64,000 nucleotides of DNA from Streptomyces griseorubiginosus. Lineage in GTDB: Bacteria; Actinomycetota; Actinomycetes; Streptomycetales; Streptomycetaceae. Location of the stretch: assembly GCF_017614965.1 (NCBI RefSeq), contig NZ_WVUG01000003.1:1-64000 (forward strand). The letters run 5' to 3'. Under the pieces are notes generated by a model that did no database searches, was not told the DNA's origin, and worked only from the letters and a program-made list of their open reading frames with translations. This document shows positions 61,992-64,000 of this stretch, piece by piece; within the stretch, counting starts at the first letter, position 1; every line of letters starts with the position of its first letter. The position numbers were made by a program, and so were the translations under genes.

Positions 61992-62360
61992 TCACGGACC
62001 GTCGGTTTCGTCGCCTCGGGGCTCGGCGTCCTGCTCGGCCAGTGCCTTGATCGCCAGCAGACGGCCCTCCCACTGCTCCGCCAGGGTGTCCAGCCAACGG
62101 GTGGCGTGCCGCAGGGGCTGGAGATCCGCGGCGTAACGGACCTCGCGCCCGCTCCGTCGCCCACGTACCAGTCCCGCGCGCTCCAGGACGGCCAGATGCT
62201 TGGCCACCGCCTGCCGTGTGACCGGGAGGGGCGCGGCGAGGGACGTGGAGGTCGCTTCGCCGTCGCGGACGAGTGTGGCCATGATCCGGCGGCGGACGGG
62301 ATCGGCCAGCGCCAGCAGGACGTCCTCGGGCGCCAGCTCGCGGCCGTTCGCTCCGGTCAT
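61992..62360 (-). CDS. ArsR-type winged-helix regulator
   Basis: A 122-residue ArsR/SmtB-like regulator (LALADPVRRRIMATLV, then TSLAAPLPVTRQAVAKHLAVLERAGLV, and GREVRYAADLQPL wing) without metal-binding cysteines. The ATG overlaps the stop of the upstream SRPBCC gene (ATGA). Such ArsR-SRPBCC pairs are common, with the regulator controlling its own operon. Possible target sites are the GCAACC/GGTTGC half-sites upstream. Confidence 0.9.
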   Translation of the reverse strand: MTGANGRELAPEDVLLALADPVRRRIMATLVRDGEATSTSLAAPLPVTRQAVAKHLAVLERAGLVRGRRSGREVRYAADLQPLRHATRWLDTLAEQWEGRLLAIKALAEQDAEPRGDETDGP

Positions 62361-62815
62361 GCTGCGGGCTGCTCGCACTGCTCACGCAGCTGGTCGAGTT
62401 TGCCGGACCAGTTCCGGCTGTTGGCGCGGTGGCGATCGGCGGCCTCGTCGGCGGGCAGGCCGAGCCGGGTGAATCCGCTCTCGACCATGGTGAGCCGGGT
62501 GCCTCCCGCACTCTCGTCCCAGGCGAGCGTGAAGGTGACGAGGGTGGCGTTGGCATCGGTCGGTTCCTCGCCCGCGGCGCCCTGGGACCACCGCCAGGAG
62601 AAGGTGTGCGGCGGATCGACCGTCTGGATGCGGGCCGGGATGGCGCCGTGGACGCCGTGATCGAAGAGCAGGAGGCCGTCGGGGTGCAGCTCGACCTTGA
62701 CCGGGTCGCCGTTGCCGAACCAGCGGCCCAGGAAGGCGGGTTCGGTGAGGACCGCCCAGACCCGTTCGACGGGCGCGTTGATCAGGATGTCGCGTTCGAT
62801 GTCGTCGGGAAGCAT
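62357..62815 (-). CDS. SRPBCC (AHSA1-like) protein
   Basis: A 152-residue START-like protein: IERDILINAPVERVWAVLTEPAFLGRWFG, central DPPHTFSWRWSQ, then RLTMVESGFTRLGLPAD and a C-terminal helix. Coupled by ATGA to the ArsR regulator. It probably binds a hydrophobic small molecule; its relation to the regulator signal is unknown. Confidence 0.9.
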   Translation of the reverse strand: MLPDDIERDILINAPVERVWAVLTEPAFLGRWFGNGDPVKVELHPDGLLLFDHGVHGAIPARIQTVDPPHTFSWRWSQGAAGEEPTDANATLVTFTLAWDESAGGTRLTMVESGFTRLGLPADEAADRHRANSRNWSGKLDQLREQCEQPAA

Positions 62816-62911
62816 CGCAACCTCGTCTCGTGTGGATGCGCTACCACTAGGTTGCACGTCGAGCATGGGATGCGCAACCGCTTGGTTGCGTATATCGACG
62901 GTTCCGCAACC
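62816..62911. promoter_or_regulatory. cluster of CGCAACC half-sites before the SRPBCC-arsR operon
   Basis: CGCAACC occurs at 62816, 62873 and 62905, and the inverse GGTTGC(G) at 62850 and 62884. The pair at 62873-62890 is a perfect inverted repeat (CGCAACC-GCTT-GGTTGCG). They surround the expected promoter and are likely ArsR sites. Confidence 0.65.
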
Positions 62912-63045
62912 AGGGCCGACCGGCCCAAGTGCGGACATGGCGTCCCGGACACCATGGGGGTAGCGGGCCATCCGTGCGTCGTACGCATTCGTCCGCGTAC
63001 GGGCGGGCGATCCGACGAGAGGGAGTCGAGAGGGAGTGACGAGCC

Positions 63046-63720
63046 ATGGCGGACAACGCACCTTCCCAGGCCGTCGAGGCGCACGCGCCGGGTGATCTCG
63101 GGCGTCGGCTCGTCGCACGGCGTACGGAACTCGGACTGAGCCGCGAGCAGGCCGCCGACCGGGCCGGCATGGCCCCGGGCTATCTGCGCTACGTCGAGGA
63201 GCACCCCGGGGCCGCGCCCGGAACGGGCGTCCTGCTGCGGCTGGCGGAGGCTCTGGAGACCACCGTGCGGGACCTCACGGGCGGTGACGCCGATCAACCG
63301 CCGGGCCCGGGGCGCGCGATGCGCGAACCGGACTTCGTCGAGCTGAGCGCCACGGAGTGCAGGGCTCTGCTCGACACGCACGGAGTGGGGCGGATCGCGG
63401 TGCCGACCGCCTCCGGGCCCTTGGTCGTGCCGGTGAACTACAGCGTCGTCGACGGCGCGATCGTCTTCCGGACCGCACCGGGCACCACGCCCGCACGGGC
63501 CTCCGGCCACCGGGTCGCCTTCGAGGTCGACCGCATCGACGACGCCTTCAGCAGCGGCTGGAGCGTGCTGGTGCGGGGGTACGCCGAGATGGTGACGGAC
63601 CCCGCCGAGGCGGGCCGACTCGCCGAGCTGGCCCACAGCACGCCCTGGGCGGGCGGACGGCGCGAGCAGTGGGTGCGCGTCGATCCCCTCGCCGTCACCG
63701 GGCGCCGCATCGCGGTGTGA
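63046..63720 (+). CDS. XRE-type HTH fused to a PPOX-fold (pyridoxamine-phosphate-oxidase-like) domain
   Basis: A 224-residue two-domain protein. Residues about 17-80 are a Cro/C1-type helix-turn-helix (GRRLVARRTELGLSREQAADRAGMAPGYLRYVEE), and 95-224 a flavin/heme-binding split-barrel domain (LSATECRALLDTHGVGRIAVP, GPLVVPVNYSVVDGAIVFRTAPG, AFEVDRIDDAFSSGWSVLVRG). A DNA-binding plus PPOX fusion suggests a redox- or flavin-sensing regulator. The next gene starts the same PPOX motif. Confidence 0.88.
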   Translation: MADNAPSQAVEAHAPGDLGRRLVARRTELGLSREQAADRAGMAPGYLRYVEEHPGAAPGTGVLLRLAEALETTVRDLTGGDADQPPGPGRAMREPDFVELSATECRALLDTHGVGRIAVPTASGPLVVPVNYSVVDGAIVFRTAPGTTPARASGHRVAFEVDRIDDAFSSGWSVLVRGYAEMVTDPAEAGRLAELAHSTPWAGGRREQWVRVDPLAVTGRRIAV

Positions 63721-63834
63721 TCCGGGACGTTCTGCGCGCGGTCGAGGACCGATGGTCCCTCACTCCGAGCACTCGCCCGGCGCAGGATGGACGGAACGCT
63801 CCAGCGATGTATCAGGTGAGAGACGGGCTGGCCC

Positions 63835-64000
63835 ATGTATCCGAACGACGGTTTCCGTGAACTCGAAAGGCCGGAGTGCCTGCGTCTGCTGGCGAAGGTG
63901 CCCGTCGGACGCATCGTCCACACCCGGCAGGCCCTGCCCGCCGTGCTGCCCGTCAACTTCACCCTGGACGGCGACGGCGCGGTGCTGCTGCGCACCTCGG
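63835..64000 (+). CDS. PPOX-fold protein, 3' end cut by window
   Basis: ATG at 63835 opens [20 protein letters not shown] and continues [20 protein letters not shown] to the window edge (55 residues). It matches the PPOX part of the preceding gene (ECxxLL, VGRI, P.V.PVN) without the HTH. Probably a tandem relative acting on flavin or F420. Confidence 0.75.
   Translation, partial: MYPNDGFRELERPECLRLLAKVPVGRIVHTRQALPAVLPVNFTLDGDGAVLLRTS

Overview
This 64-kb window is chromosomal DNA from a Streptomyces-type actinomycete. The evidence is very high G+C in nearly every third codon position, many GTG starts, GTGA/ATGA stop-start couplings, F420-type and two-component Fluc proteins, dense TetR/MarR/GntR/PadR/ECF regulation, and secreted polysaccharide hydrolases. 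No rRNA, tRNA, prophage or CRISPR array is visible. The content reads as a metabolic and regulatory arm-type region, not as core housekeeping.

Layout. 1-3.8 kb: end of an unknown gene, a divergent SDR/TetR pair whose shared promoter region carries an 18-bp tandem array, then MarR, VOC and methyltransferase genes. 3.8-13.3 kb: a galactan-utilisation locus (LacI regulator, CUT1 ABC importer of two permeases and a lipoprotein, GH42 beta-galactosidase, secreted GH53 endo-galactanase). A clear LacI-type operator lies between the divergent transporter and hydrolase arms, and a solitary IS605-type TnpB gene separates lacI from the transporter operon. 13.3-17.6 kb: BrkB-like membrane protein, beta-propeller lactonase-like protein, a crcB-DUF190-crcB fluoride-channel operon, uppP. 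17.6-23.4 kb: Asn/Asp/Gln catabolism (GntR, amino-acid permease, Rhizobium-type asparaginase, aspartase, glutaminase). 23.6-29.7 kb: two GT-C mannosyltransferases, a D,D-carboxypeptidase, a short second Rho, a methyltransferase. 29.9-36.3 kb: a secreted NLP protein, SRPBCC plus LLM flavin enzyme, then an ECF42-type sigma factor system with two DGPF proteins, two nearly identical predicted target promoters, a 35-codon leader ORF and an MFS exporter. 36.4-46.8 kb: mixed enzymes and regulators (NTF2-like proteins, HutC-type GntR, serine hydrolase, CE7 esterase, sulfite-oxidase-like molybdoenzyme with a flavin reductase, quinone oxidoreductase, GNAT, MarR, PrmC-like methyltransferase with a candidate ATT-started leader ORF). 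47-57 kb: DUF5666 protein, PAS-PAS-GAF-SpoIIE phosphatase, secreted proteins, a fadH-padR pair with a perfect palindromic operator, a fibronectin-III lipoprotein, and a GH75 chitosanase. 57-64 kb: SDR/TetR pair, GNAT, PTS-dependent dihydroxyacetone kinase dhaKLM, a frameshifted Rv1733c-type gene, an SRPBCC-ArsR pair, and two PPOX-fold proteins, the second cut by the window end.

The points most worth following up are the TnpB insertion into the galactan operon, the 18-bp operator-like array with two apparently leaderless promoters, the Rho paralogue that has lost its primary-site aromatic residues, the ECF42 regulon promoters with a leader ORF, the duplicated 5'-UTR hairpins in front of the sugar-binding lipoprotein, and the ATT-start leader candidate. 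All functions are read from sequence motifs and family knowledge; no searches were run.
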